Shown one piece after another: positions 1 through 5,952 of a stretch of 6,699 bases of DNA. Under the pieces are notes generated by a model that was not told where the DNA came from, did no database searches, and saw only the letters and a program-made list of their open reading frames with translations. Within the stretch, counting starts at the first letter, position 1, and each line of letters begins with the position of its first letter. The position numbers and the translations under genes were made by a program. Origin of the DNA: Steroidobacteraceae bacterium (GTDB lineage Bacteria > Pseudomonadota > Gammaproteobacteria > Steroidobacterales > Steroidobacteraceae); NCBI GenBank assembly GCA_023253235.1, contig JALRHE010000410.1, positions 1-6,699 of the forward strand, written 5' to 3'.

Positions 1-1904
1 ATCACGAGCATCGGCGTACGCCACTTCGTCACGTGGTCCGCCGGGTTGAACTTCTCATGGATCTTCGGCGTGAGGTAATACGGCCCACCGTTCTCCCACT
101 CGGTGAACCAAAGCTCCTCGGTGGTGTAGTACATCGTGCGCTGATCAAAGATGCCTGCGTGGTTGACGATGCACTGGAACCGATCAGACCAGTTGCCGGC
201 GATCCAGTTCTGCATGAATCCGCCATAAGACGCGCCGAGCGAGCACGCGCGATTGCCATCGAGCCAGTCATAGCGACTGAGCGCCGCATCGAGACCTTTT
301 TGCAGATCGACGAGTGGCTTGCCACCCCAGTCTTGGCTGATCGAGTCGGTGAATGCCTGGCCGTAACCCGGTGAACCATGGAAGTCGATGAATACGACGG
401 CATAGCCTGCACCCGCGTAGACCTGCGGATTCCAGCGCCATGACCATTGGTTCGAGAAACTGACCTGCGGTCCGCCGTGCACGATGAAGGCGATGGGGTA
501 CTTCTTGCCGCGTTCAAAGCCGGCTGGCTTCATCACGTAGCCGTAGACTGTTTCGTCGTTCCAACCCTTGAACGAGAACTGCTCGAATTCGCCGAACTGT
601 CGCTCGGCGATCAACGCTTGGTTGACGGCTGTCAGCGGCTTCGGCGTAGGCAGCACTGTGGCACGCGAGCCGGTCGACTTCGGCGCCTTCGACACGAGAT
701 ACAAATCCGGCGGCGAGCCGAGCGAGGCCCAGGCAATCACGACGCCATCGCGCGTGGGTGAATAGCCTTGTACCTGACCATTGCCGAGTAAACGCTGGCG
801 ATAGCCCGACTTCGGGTCGATTTCGACGAGCGCGGTCTGACCGACATCGTCGGCAGTGGCGACGAGCTTACGACCATCGAAGCTCGCTGCGATATGAACG
901 ACCGAGCGATCCCAGTCGGCCGTGAGCGCACGTGCCTTGCCATCTTCGCTGCTGCGCAGCATCACGACGTATCGATCGGCCTCGAAGCCCGGACGCGACA
1001 TTGCGAGCCACGCGAGATCGCCGTTAGCCAAAAACCTGGGCTGTGCGTCCCACGCCGGATTGTCGGCTGTCAGGTTGCGCGTCTCGCCAGCGCCATCTGC
1101 AGCAACTTCATAGAGATCAAAATTAGTCGACCAGGGTTCCTTTGCGTCGGCAATACGCGCCGAGAATACGATGCGCTTGCCGTCGGGGCTGAAGGTGTAA
1201 TCCTCCTCGCCGCCGAAAGGCTTCGAGGGCACATGGCCACGTACGGCGCCCGAGACCAGTTTGAATTCACCGACCTTGCGATCGCTGCCGAGCGCGGCGG
1301 TGAAGAGGCGCGATAGCGTGCCATCGTTCCATGTATCCCAATGACGGACGAAGAGCGCGTCATAGCTCTGTGCTGAGGCTTTGTCTTTTTTACGCTCGGC
1401 CAATCGATCCGTCGTACATTTGATATCGACGCAGTCGGGGAACACTTCCATCGACACAGCGATACGATCGCCGCGCGGCGACACCTCGAACGAACCCACA
1501 TCGAGCGGTAATGAAGTCACCTGCTGCGCTTCGCCGCCTTCGAGACTGATATGCCAAACCTGCGACGAGCCACTGCGGCTCGAGAGAAAATAGATGCCGC
1601 GACCATCCGGTGCCCAACGCCCCGAAGAGTCGCTCGCCGGGTGCTGAGTGAGGCGGCGTGAGACAGGGCGATCTTCCGTCAAATTGAGCAACCAAAGATC
1701 GACTTTGCCGCGGTTCGCTTCGATATCCGTCTCGCGCAAAGCGAACACCACCTGCTTGCCATCGGGCGAAACCTGCGGATCCGAGACGCGGGCGAGCCGC
1801 ACGAGATCGTCAGGCGAAAAGGGCTTGGGTGAGTTCGAAGCAACAGCCGAGGTGGCCAGCAGCGCGAGACCCAGCAGGGGCAGGGCAGTCCAGTTCAGTC
1901 GCAT
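1..1904 (-). CDS. Secreted S9 family (prolyl oligopeptidase/DPP5-like) serine peptidase, 3' end off the left edge
   Basis: An open frame of 634 codons runs without a stop from ATG at 1904 to the left edge. Residues 1-22 are a signal peptide with a hydrophobic core and an AVA cleavage site, so the enzyme should act in the periplasm or outside. Residues about 30-400 form a beta-propeller, with repeated SPDGK/APDGR-type turns near 46, 98 and 142. A loop carries Cys158 and Cys163, possibly a disulphide, followed by FVRHWDTW at 185-192. The C-terminal alpha/beta-hydrolase domain shows the oxyanion-hole HGG at 476-478 and the nucleophile Ser559 in GASYGG. The frame ends at MLVI, just where relatives continue into HGxxD; the catalytic Asp and His therefore lie outside the window, with roughly 50 residues missing. 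The family cleaves dipeptides or acylated residues from short peptides; substrate here is unknown. GGAG lies 7 nt before the ATG. It is divergent from the HAD gene. Confidence 0.93.
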   Translation of the reverse strand, partial: MRLNWTALPLLGLALLATSAVASNSPKPFSPDDLVRLARVSDPQVSPDGKQVVFALRETDIEANRGKVDLWLLNLTEDRPVSRRLTQHPASDSSGRWAPDGRGIYFLSSRSGSSQVWHISLEGGEAQQVTSLPLDVGSFEVSPRGDRIAVSMEVFPDCVDIKCTTDRLAERKKDKASAQSYDALFVRHWDTWNDGTLSRLFTAALGSDRKVGEFKLVSGAVRGHVPSKPFGGEEDYTFSPDGKRIVFSARIADAKEPWSTNFDLYEVAADGAGETRNLTADNPAWDAQPRFLANGDLAWLAMSRPGFEADRYVVMLRSSEDGKARALTADWDRSVVHIAASFDGRKLVATADDVGQTALVEIDPKSGYRQRLLGNGQVQGYSPTRDGVVIAWASLGSPPDLYLVSKAPKSTGSRATVLPTPKPLTAVNQALIAERQFGEFEQFSFKGWNDETVYGYVMKPAGFERGKKYPIAFIVHGGPQVSFSNQWSWRWNPQVYAGAGYAVVFIDFHGSPGYGQAFTDSISQDWGGKPLVDLQKGLDAALSRYDWLDGNRACSLGASYGGFMQNWIAGNWSDRFQCIVNHAGIFDQRTMYYTTEELWFTEWENGGPYYLTPKIHEKFNPADHVTKWRTPMLV

Positions 1905-1906
1905 GG

Positions 1907-1935
1907 TTGTGCTCCAGGAGCGATACCGGTAAAAC
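1907..1935 (+). promoter_or_regulatory. Possible promoter for the HAD phosphatase
   Basis: TTGTGC (1907-1912) and TAAAAC (1930-1935) are separated by 17 nt, each matching its consensus at 4 of 6 positions. Transcription would start near 1942, leaving a leader of about 25 nt before the ATG at 1967. It is interleaved with the minus-strand candidate in the same 62-bp gap. No clear ribosome site precedes the HAD ATG. This is a weak call. Confidence 0.22.
1912..1915 (-). promoter_or_regulatory. Shine-Dalgarno site of the S9 peptidase
   Basis: On the minus strand GGAG sits 7 nt upstream of the ATG at 1904. The spacing is close to ideal and supports this start, which also gives a complete signal peptide. 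Confidence 0.7.
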
Positions 1936-1944
1936 GAGCGCCCG

Positions 1945-1973
1945 ATTGTACATCCGCGGCTTTCCGATGCCTC
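1945..1973 (-). promoter_or_regulatory. Possible sigma70 promoter for the S9 peptidase
   Basis: On the minus strand TACAAT (1950-1945) matches the -10 consensus at 5 of 6 positions. A weak -35 hexamer, GAGGCA (1973-1968), lies 17 nt upstream. Transcription would start near 1938, giving a leader of about 35 nt that contains the GGAG ribosome site. The -35 overlaps the first codons of the divergent HAD gene. The -10 is good and the -35 poor, so this is only a candidate. Confidence 0.35.
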
Positions 1974-2680
1974 CTAGCGTGCGCGCCATTTGTTTCGATC
2001 TCGACGACACCTTCTGGGAGGTGCGACCGGTGCTGCAACGCGCAGAGACGCGAATGGCCGCCTTTTTGCGGGAGAAGCATCCGGTGCTCGGTGCGCGCTT
2101 CGCATCGGAGGATCTCTACGCGCGGCGCATGGCGTTGGTGCAAGAGCGACCTGATCGCGCGCACGACATGACCTGGTTGCGCACGGAGGCCCTGCGACGC
2201 TTCGCGCTCGAACATGAACACGACCCGACGATCGCCGATGAGGCCTTCGCCGTCTTCATAGATGCGCGTCACGACGTCACCTTCTTCGACGACGTGTTGC
2301 CGGCACTCGAGCGGCTGTCGGGACGCTATCCGCTAGCGACCTTTTCGAACGGTAACGCCGACGTGCATCGCATCGGTATCGGTGGACACTTCGTTGTCAC
2401 GCTCAATGCAGAGAAGGTGGGTCATGCCAAGCCCAAGCCCGAAGCTTTTCTTGCAGTGGCTGATTCGCTCGGGCTACGGCCCGAGCAAATACTGTACGTG
2501 GGTGACGAGCCGCGACTTGACGTGATGGGATCTCGCGCTGCCGGTTGTCGCAGCGTGTGGATCAACCGGCGGGAGACGCCTTGGCCTGCGGATTTGTCGC
2601 CGGCGGCGGATCTTGAGGTATCGAATCTGCTTGAGCTTGTGGACTGGCTCGACGAGTCAACAACCACAGGGTCACGATAG
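1967..2680 (+). CDS. HAD-superfamily (subfamily IA, YigB/YjjG-like) phosphatase
   Basis: The 237-residue cytosolic protein carries all four HAD motifs. Motif I is DLDDT at 11-15, with nucleophile Asp11 and acid/base Asp13. Motif II is Ser127 in FSNGN. Motif III is Lys155 in AKPKPEAF. Motif IV is GDEPRLD at 179-185, with Asp180 and Asp185 binding magnesium. A helical cap lies between about 17 and 105. Length and C-terminal layout resemble E. coli YigB (about 238 residues), a phosphatase acting on FMN and a riboflavin-pathway intermediate; the true substrate here cannot be read from sequence. The frame is open upstream to 1829, but the ATG at 1967 places motif I at the usual distance and avoids overlapping the divergent peptidase. 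No strong ribosome site precedes it. Its last 119 bp overlap the convergent membrane-protein gene. Confidence 0.92.
   Translation: MPPSVRAICFDLDDTFWEVRPVLQRAETRMAAFLREKHPVLGARFASEDLYARRMALVQERPDRAHDMTWLRTEALRRFALEHEHDPTIADEAFAVFIDARHDVTFFDDVLPALERLSGRYPLATFSNGNADVHRIGIGGHFVVTLNAEKVGHAKPKPEAFLAVADSLGLRPEQILYVGDEPRLDVMGSRAAGCRSVWINRRETPWPADLSPAADLEVSNLLELVDWLDESTTTGSR
2467..2486. other. Perfect 8-bp hairpin with a UNCG-type tetraloop inside the HAD gene
   Basis: GCTCGGGC and GCCCGAGC flank a TACG loop, so the plus-strand RNA forms a C(UACG)G tetraloop, a known very stable loop class. It lies in HAD codons for about residues 168-173. It is also 76 nt beyond the minus-strand membrane-protein stop at 2562, where it could end or stabilise the long minus-strand transcript. 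Neither strand has a following T-run, so it is not a standard intrinsic terminator. Confidence 0.4.
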
Positions 2681-3326
2681 CCCCGCCTTGGATGAATACT
2701 TCGCCGAGGTTGTCGAGGCGATGTCGATTGAGTGCTGGGATGGCTGCGGTGAGTAGCATGACGACACCACCGATGGCCATCCATGGCAGGCCGCGTTTTC
2801 GCCACATCACGAGCCCCGAGAGGATCACGACGAAGCAGGTCACGATCGGTGCAATCGGCGGCTCGCTACGCACCAGTGCTTGATCGGGCGTGCAACGTGT
2901 CGTTTCGGAGACAGATCCGGCGTAGCGGATCAGATCGTACTCGCAGACCGGATAAATTTCTTTGGTCCAAAACAGCGGTAGATCGTGAACGATTAGGGCG
3001 GTTGCCAGCACGCAAAAGCTGCCCATGACCCAGCGAGGTTTAGCCCACGGAATGTCAGCGAGCCGCAAGATAGAGCCGCTCGCGATGATTAGCCAGCAGC
3101 CTGATAGCCAATGCGCCCAGAACGCCGGCCAAGTGATGGCGTACAGGAAGTCGCCGAAACCTATCAGGATGCCAAGTGCGACCCGGGCGTTGTCCCAGAT
3201 CAGGAAAAACTGCGGAACGAGCAAAACATAGCCTGCGGCGAGACGGTGGGTTCGCGTCAGTCGTAGCAGCCAGACGAAAAGCGCCAGCTGCGCGACCGCG
3301 AACCCTGCAAACATCAGGCTGTACAT
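2562..3326 (-). CDS. Multi-pass inner-membrane protein of unknown family
   Basis: I do not recognise this 254-residue protein. It is strongly hydrophobic, with about six or seven likely membrane segments: roughly 3-22, 31-55 (containing a polar WDNAR stretch), 64-86, 99-116, 158-176, 180-198 and 207-224. Between the fourth and fifth lies a polar loop (about 118-157) with two cysteines, Cys128 and Cys145, which could form a disulphide if the loop faces the periplasm. The tail after 226 is rich in Pro, Ala and Gln and looks disordered. Its ATG lies inside the end of the quinone oxidoreductase gene (13-nt overlap), so it is probably translated by coupling; no strong ribosome site is visible. The last 39 codons lie antisense to the HAD gene. 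Hydrophobic pattern plus operon position make it a credible gene; function is open. Confidence 0.8.
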   Translation of the reverse strand: MYSLMFAGFAVAQLALFVWLLRLTRTHRLAAGYVLLVPQFFLIWDNARVALGILIGFGDFLYAITWPAFWAHWLSGCWLIIASGSILRLADIPWAKPRWVMGSFCVLATALIVHDLPLFWTKEIYPVCEYDLIRYAGSVSETTRCTPDQALVRSEPPIAPIVTCFVVILSGLVMWRKRGLPWMAIGGVVMLLTAAIPALNRHRLDNLGEVFIQGGAIVTLWLLTRRASPQAQADSIPQDPPPATNPQAKASPAG

Positions 3327-4327
3327 GTCACCACGATCTTGCCGATGGCTTCACGCCGCAATAATTTTTTGATCGCCTCACCACCCTGTGGCAAAGAAAA
3401 TCGATCTGAAATTCGTGGGCGGATTTGGCCTGCCTGATAGCGCTCGAGCAAAGATTGCATGATGCGTTGATGCGCCGCCGGATCTCGCTCCGCGAAGGCA
3501 CCCCAGAACACGCCGCAAATGTCGCAGCCTTTTAGCAGCGGCAGATTGAGCGGGATCTTCGGTATCCCAGCGGGGAAGCCAACCACCAAAAAACGCCCTT
3601 GCCAGGCGATGGCGCGTAATGCGGCCTCGGCGTAATCGCCGCCAACGGCGTCATAGATCACATCGGCGCCGTGTTTGCCGCAAGCCTCTTTGAACTGTCC
3701 AGCCAAAGACTTGGGGTCCGTGATTTCGCGAGGGTAGACGAGAGTCACGTCTGCGCCGTGTTCGCGCGTCACCGCAGCCTTATCTTCTGAAGAAACGGCG
3801 GCAATGACTTTGGCGCCCATGGCCTTGCCGAGCTCCACGGCGGCAAGACCGACGCCACCGGCGGCACCGAGTACGAGCAGCGTTTCACCGGCGCACAGAT
3901 GAGCGCGATCTTGCAGTGCATGCAACGAAGTTGAGTAGGTGACGAGCAACCCGGCTGCCTCATCGAAGGGCATATCGATCGGGATCGGGGTGCAGTTACG
4001 CTCGTGAGTGACGAGTTTTTCGGCAAGGCCGCCATGACTCGTATGAGCGATCACGTGGTCGCCAACTTTGAGCGTGGTGACTTCTGGGCCTAGCGCTTCG
4101 ACGATCCCTGCGGTCTCGAGACCGGGTGCGAAGGGCCGGGGCGGCTTGAATTGATATTTGTCCTCGATGATGAGCGCATCGGGGTAATTGATGCCGCAGG
4201 CTTTGACGACGATGCGAACTTCATGGGCGCCGGGAACGGGTACGGGAATCTCGCGCAGTACGAGGCTATCCGGCCCGCCTGCTTGGTCGCTCATCAGGGC
4301 TTTCATCGTGGCTTTCGTCGTCGTCAT
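3314..4327 (-). CDS. NADPH:quinone oxidoreductase, zinc-free MDR family
   Basis: The 337-residue cytosolic enzyme has the medium-chain dehydrogenase/reductase layout. A GroES-like N-terminal domain covers about 8-125, with CGINYPD at 44-50 and the PGLETAG stretch at 68-74. A Rossmann NAD(P)-binding domain follows, with LGAAGGVG at 153-160 and the strand-end VSSEDK near 178-183. The Cys cluster of a structural zinc site is absent, as in the quinone oxidoreductase branch, which reduces quinones or enoyl/enone groups with NADPH. The frame is open far upstream, but that extension is antisense-like Arg-rich translation of the Nudix gene. ATG 4327 is chosen because GGAG lies 7 nt before it and it overlaps the Nudix stop as ATGA. 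An internal ATG at 4306 is possible. Quinone or acryloyl-CoA-type substrates cannot be separated here. Confidence 0.92.
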   Translation of the reverse strand: MTTTKATMKALMSDQAGGPDSLVLREIPVPVPGAHEVRIVVKACGINYPDALIIEDKYQFKPPRPFAPGLETAGIVEALGPEVTTLKVGDHVIAHTSHGGLAEKLVTHERNCTPIPIDMPFDEAAGLLVTYSTSLHALQDRAHLCAGETLLVLGAAGGVGLAAVELGKAMGAKVIAAVSSEDKAAVTREHGADVTLVYPREITDPKSLAGQFKEACGKHGADVIYDAVGGDYAEAALRAIAWQGRFLVVGFPAGIPKIPLNLPLLKGCDICGVFWGAFAERDPAAHQRIMQSLLERYQAGQIRPRISDRFSLPQGGEAIKKLLRREAIGKIVVTCTA

Positions 4328-4857
4328 AGTTTTTCTCCGCGGGCATGCCAGGCGCGTAGCAGTCCCATACCGGTTTTGGAATCCTCGATTTCGCCGCTCA
4401 AGACGCGTTCTACGGCGGTCTTGAAATCGACCCAATGCACTTCGAAAACCTCGGCCGCCTCGCGCGCATCCGGCGTCGGAGTGAGGTTCGTCGCGAGGTA
4501 GAGATGGATACGCTCGGTGAAGACTCCGGGCGAGCTCAAAGAAATGCCGAGCGAGCGCCAAGTGGATGCAGCGACACCCGCCTCTTCGATGAGTTCGCGG
4601 TGGGCGGTGAGCTCGGGTGGCTCGTCGGGCTCTAGCTTTCCTGCGGGCAGCTCCCAAACGTAGCCGCCGGCTGCATGGCGAAACTGATGCAGCAGACAGA
4701 CGCGATCTTGATCATCGATGGCGACGATGGCGGCACCGCCTGGGTGATGCAGGATCTCGAGATCGGCTCGGTGTCCATTTGGTAGATCGACCGTATCGAC
4801 GGTGAGATGGGTGATCTTGCCGCGGAAGACTTCGCGCCGTGCGATGAGGGCCGTCAT
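4324..4857 (-). CDS. Nudix hydrolase, ADP-ribose pyrophosphatase-like (NudF type)
   Basis: The 177-residue protein has a complete Nudix box, GX5EX7REUXEEXGU, from Gly73 to Val95: Gly73, Glu79, Arg87-Glu88, Glu91-Glu92 and Gly94 all match. These glutamates bind the magnesium that hydrolyses a nucleoside diphosphate linked to another moiety. The N-terminal strands, the FRHAAGGYVWELPAG lead-in (59-73) and the C-terminal segment with EVHWVDF (139-145) and an amphipathic helix resemble ADP-ribose pyrophosphatases, which give AMP and ribose-5-phosphate. Substrate assignment comes from that resemblance, not from a specificity residue. ATG 4857 overlaps the upstream stop as ATGA, and its own stop overlaps the next ATG the same way. 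No clear ribosome site precedes it, consistent with coupled translation. Confidence 0.92.
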   Translation of the reverse strand: MTALIARREVFRGKITHLTVDTVDLPNGHRADLEILHHPGGAAIVAIDDQDRVCLLHQFRHAAGGYVWELPAGKLEPDEPPELTAHRELIEEAGVAASTWRSLGISLSSPGVFTERIHLYLATNLTPTPDAREAAEVFEVHWVDFKTAVERVLSGEIEDSKTGMGLLRAWHARGEKL

Positions 4858-5450
4858 CCGCGCGAGCGCTCGTGGTACTCCTCATTCGGCATCATGTCGG
4901 TGGCCGTGGCGAGGCGGTTGGTCATGTTGAAAAAACCGGTGATGGAGGCGATATCCCAGATGGCTCGATCGGACCAGCCGGCTTTACGAAGTTGCTGGCG
5001 CGCTTCTTCACCAACCTCCGCAGGGTTGGTCGTCAAGCGATGCGCGAAGTCGAGCATGACGCGTTGCCGCTTGGAGACGCGCGCGACGCGATAGTTCATC
5101 ACCAGCATTTCGCCGAGCGAGGCATCGCCCGACATTTCGCGTACCGCTTGGCCATGCGCGACCAAGCAGTAATAACAACGATTGGCTGCTGACACGACGA
5201 CTGCAATCATCTCGCGCTCGAGCTTCGTCAGTGGTGAGTCCTCGAGCATCAGATCGTTGTACATCGCGATGAAGGCGCGCAACTTCGCCTCATCGAAGCT
5301 GTAGGCGCGCAGCACGTTCGGCAAGAAGCCGATCTTCTCATCGCAGATGTCGAAATATTTTTTGAGATCCGACGGCAGCTTTCGGCGCGACGGGACCGGC
5401 AATTTCAAAGCGGTGAGATGTTTCGGTTGGGCGGGGTAGCGGGGCGGCAT
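4854..5450 (-). CDS. AhpD-like carboxymuconolactone-decarboxylase (CMD) family peroxidase-related protein
   Basis: This 198-residue protein has the AhpD-type active-site pattern Glu80...Cys92-x-x-Cys95-x-x-x-His99 in EREMIAV and RCYYCLVAH. In AhpD the two cysteines cycle between thiol and disulphide to reduce peroxides or pass electrons to AhpC, with the Glu and His relaying protons. The spacing of 12 residues between Glu and the first Cys matches AhpD. The protein is all-helical by appearance, has no signal peptide and is probably an oligomeric cytosolic enzyme. Family members of this 'peroxidase-related' type mostly lack proven substrates. The start at 5450 has AAGGA 8 nt upstream. It is the first gene of the coupled four-gene unit and its TGA overlaps the Nudix ATG by 4 nt. 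Confidence 0.9.
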   Translation of the reverse strand: MPPRYPAQPKHLTALKLPVPSRRKLPSDLKKYFDICDEKIGFLPNVLRAYSFDEAKLRAFIAMYNDLMLEDSPLTKLEREMIAVVVSAANRCYYCLVAHGQAVREMSGDASLGEMLVMNYRVARVSKRQRVMLDFAHRLTTNPAEVGEEARQQLRKAGWSDRAIWDIASITGFFNMTNRLATATDMMPNEEYHERSRG

Positions 5451-5458
5451 CCGGACGA

Positions 5459-5463
5459 TCCTT
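5459..5463 (-). promoter_or_regulatory. Shine-Dalgarno site heading the four-gene operon
   Basis: On the minus strand AAGGA lies 8 nt before the ATG at 5450. It is the clearest ribosome site in the operon apart from the GGAG before the oxidoreductase start, and fits this being the first cistron. Confidence 0.65.
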
Positions 5464-5482
5464 CAAGTTAAAACAGGGGTAT

Positions 5483-5504
5483 CGATGCCGGAGTGCCGGC
5501 ATCG
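5483..5504 (-). terminator. Hairpin after the RRM gene: terminator or operator dyad
   Basis: CGATGCCGG (5483-5491) and CCGGCATCG (5496-5504) pair perfectly around a 4-nt loop. On the minus strand it lies 34 nt past the RRM stop and is followed about 10 nt later by TTTT (5473-5470), a displaced and short U-tract, so termination would be inefficient. The same dyad lies between a possible -35 (TTGAAC, 5509-5504) and the start of the downstream operon, so an operator role is an alternative. Confidence 0.4.
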
Positions 5505-5538
5505 TTCAAAGTATCGGAACGGATGCGTCCGCTTCGGG

Positions 5539-5829
5539 TCAGCGGCGGTAGCCGCCGCCACCGCCACCGGGGCGGGGGCCGCGCGGCGCCCGCTCCTGCG
5601 CTTCATTGATGCGCAGAGCCCGGCCGTTCATCTCGTAACCGTTGAGGGCGCTGATCGCCGCTTGGGCATCCGAAGACGGCATGTCGACGAAGCCGAAGCC
5701 ACGAGGGCGCCCGGTTTCGCGGTCGTTGACGAGTTTGACCGAATCGACTTTGCCGTAGCGCTCGAACAGCACACGGACGTCAGCTTCGTTGGCGGAAAAG
5801 GGCAGGTTGCCCACGTAGATCGTTGTCAT
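5539..5829 (-). CDS. Small glycine-rich RNA-binding protein with a single RRM
   Basis: The 96-residue protein is one RNA recognition motif plus a short basic tail. RNP2 is IYVGNL at 4-9 and RNP1 is RGFGFVDM at 43-50, whose aromatic residues stack on single-stranded RNA. The tail (about 80-96) alternates Arg and Pro, then has six glycines and ends YRR, an RGG-like nucleic-acid-binding extension. Bacterial proteins of this type (cyanobacterial Rbp and proteobacterial relatives) are often cold- or stress-induced; that regulation is family knowledge, not shown here. The ATG at 5829 places RNP2 at its usual position and is preceded by a modest purine run (AAGAGA, 7 nt upstream). It stands alone, with 88 bp to the next gene and 123 bp behind it, both containing hairpins. 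Confidence 0.95.
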   Translation of the reverse strand: MTTIYVGNLPFSANEADVRVLFERYGKVDSVKLVNDRETGRPRGFGFVDMPSSDAQAAISALNGYEMNGRALRINEAQERAPRGPRPGGGGGGYRR

Positions 5830-5873
5830 TCAATCGTCTCTTAGAAATCAATCTTAGACGGATCGCTTGAACA

Positions 5874-5909
5874 TTCGCCTGCCGCAGCCCGAAAGCCACG
5901 GCAGGCGAA
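5874..5909 (-). terminator. 11-bp stem-loop between the DUF1838 and RRM genes
   Basis: TTCGCCTGCCG (5874-5884) and CGGCAGGCGAA (5899-5909) pair perfectly around a 14-nt loop. On the minus strand it begins 44 nt after the DUF1838 stop at 5953 and ends 45 nt before the RRM start. It has no following T-run on either strand. It may be a Rho-type or 3'-end-stabilising hairpin for the upstream gene, or part of the RRM leader. Confidence 0.4.
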
Positions 5910-5952
5910 CCGATGCTACTACTCGGCCATCAGCCAAGTAAACCGCGCGGAA

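Noticed and set aside
29..1695. Several open frames of 60-160 codons on both strands over the peptidase gene
   Set aside because: They are Ser/Arg-rich shadow frames of one continuous, well-matched S9 peptidase frame.
1829..1966. 46-residue N-terminal extension of the HAD protein
   Set aside because: It reads antisense through the peptidase signal-peptide codons. HAD motif I already sits at the expected distance from the ATG at 1967.
4328..4657. Upstream in-frame extension of the oxidoreductase, adding 110 residues
   Set aside because: The extension is Arg-rich, resembles no domain and is out-of-frame reading of the Nudix gene. The start at 4327 has a good ribosome site and an ATGA overlap.
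4863..4872. 10-bp perfect palindrome CGAGCGCTCG before the Nudix start
   Set aside because: It lies inside coding sequence, leaves too small a loop for a stable hairpin and is expected by chance in GC-rich DNA.
5459..5480. Half-match to a SoxR box (CTTCAAGTTAA) just upstream of the redox operon
   Set aside because: Only the left half fits; the right half does not. It sits directly against the ribosome site, where no promoter could span it.
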